A DNA stretch of 64,000 nucleotides. It comes from Clostridium sulfidigenes (GTDB taxonomy: Bacteria; Bacillota; Clostridia; Clostridiales; Clostridiaceae). The stretch is from positions 28,872 through 92,871 of the forward strand of contig NZ_JPMD01000027.1 in the NCBI RefSeq assembly GCF_000732635.1, in the 5' to 3' direction. Made by a program: the position numbers and the translations under genes. Shown here one piece after another: positions 63,600 to 64,000 of the stretch. Below the pieces are notes generated by a model, which was not told the origin of the DNA, made no database searches, and saw only the letters and a program-made list of their open reading frames with translations. Numbering within the stretch: the stretch's first letter is position 1; each line of letters starts with the position of its first letter.

Positions 63600-64000
63600 T
63601 GCAAAAAAGATGAAAAGCTTTAAATTGAAAAATTGAAAAAATACGTCAAAATTTTGTTGAAATTTATAATTATTTTATATATAATTTTAAATTAAATACT
63701 TCTATATGTTAATAAAGTATAAATAGAGGTTCTTGTATTCATTATTTTTTAAAATATAGGATATTACTATATACTAAGAATCTTTAAAGGAATATTATAA
63801 ACATTTAATAGCATTGCAATATATTGTTAACAAAATATCAAAAATGATTTAATAATATATTTTATGGGGATTTCAAAATATAATTAATGTCTGGAAAGCC
63901 TTTAAATATAGGGGGTAAGATTTATGTAGTTATAGAAAATATAATTACTACAAGTAAAATAATGAATATAAATAAAATTACTATTCAATTATCTGAAAAT
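63600..64000. other. gene-free AT-rich stretch to window end
   Basis: No established gene is seen. An ATG at 63962 opens a frame (MNINKITIQLSEN) that is still open at the window edge, but it has no good ribosome site, so it is only a possible gene start. Confidence 0.5.

Overview
The window reads as chromosomal DNA of a strictly anaerobic, amino-acid-fermenting, spore-forming Clostridium. It is strongly AT-rich, uses AGGAGG ribosome sites, and carries T-tailed hairpin terminators after most transcription units. The left edge holds the lower half of the methylaspartate route of glutamate fermentation, known from C. tetanomorphum, C. cochlearium and C. tetani. A CotF-like spore coat protein, butyrate-forming enzymes and a ferredoxin-linked 2-oxoacid oxidoreductase fit the same picture. 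I cannot name the species from sequence alone.

Layout. 0-5 kb: end of methylaspartate ammonia-lyase, a two-subunit class I mesaconase, and citramalate lyase citD-citE-citF. 5-11.6 kb: a chemoreceptor, a small membrane ORF broken by an in-frame TGA, an ECF sigma factor with zinc-finger anti-sigma, a membrane TPR protein, a minus-strand membrane protein and a tiny secreted-type peptide. 11.7-15.4 kb: cdaA-cdaR (c-di-AMP synthesis) overlapping a large FAD protein. 15.5-22.4 kb: a structured repeat element, then buk-ptb-buk, a P-loop ATPase and a vor-type four-subunit 2-oxoacid:ferredoxin oxidoreductase. 22.5-26.4 kb: two bactofilins flanking a YhbD/MerR-like regulator behind a MerR-type promoter, then an MFS transporter. 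26.6-31.7 kb: glmM, a minus-strand XRE regulator/membrane protein pair with clear operators, the glmS ribozyme and glmS. 31.8-37.4 kb: an eroding accessory region with a GIY-YIG protein, an M50-like protease, a cupin/oxidoreductase/DUF1450 trio, an HD protein and at least four gene remnants. 37.8-48.7 kb: a heterodimeric ABC exporter, CotF-like coat protein, glutamate-type symporter, small P-loop kinase, duplicated SnoaL-like protein, YhhN-like membrane protein, amidohydrolase and a 42-residue poly-asparagine ORF. 49-56.9 kb: an APC permease and three chemoreceptors with different sensor domains. 57-63.6 kb: a divergent transport and cell-surface locus under a cobalamin riboswitch.

How it fits together. 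Methylaspartate ammonia-lyase, mesaconase and citramalate lyase turn methylaspartate into acetate and pyruvate. The vor/ptb/buk block would turn 2-oxoacids into CoA esters, acyl phosphates and finally short-chain acids plus ATP. The DAACS symporter and APC permease are plausible amino acid importers. Glutamate mutase, the first step of the route, needs coenzyme B12, which gives the riboswitch locus at the right end a metabolic rationale.

The most interesting candidate system is that last locus. A cobalamin riboswitch with an attenuator precedes an ABC ATPase with an unusual C-terminal extension, two secreted surface proteins sharing one domain type (one with an IPKTG sorting signal), and a lipoprotein. 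Divergent to it lie a FecCD-type permease and a class B sortase. This is the architecture of an Isd-like surface relay, but apparently for corrinoids; the substrate is an inference.
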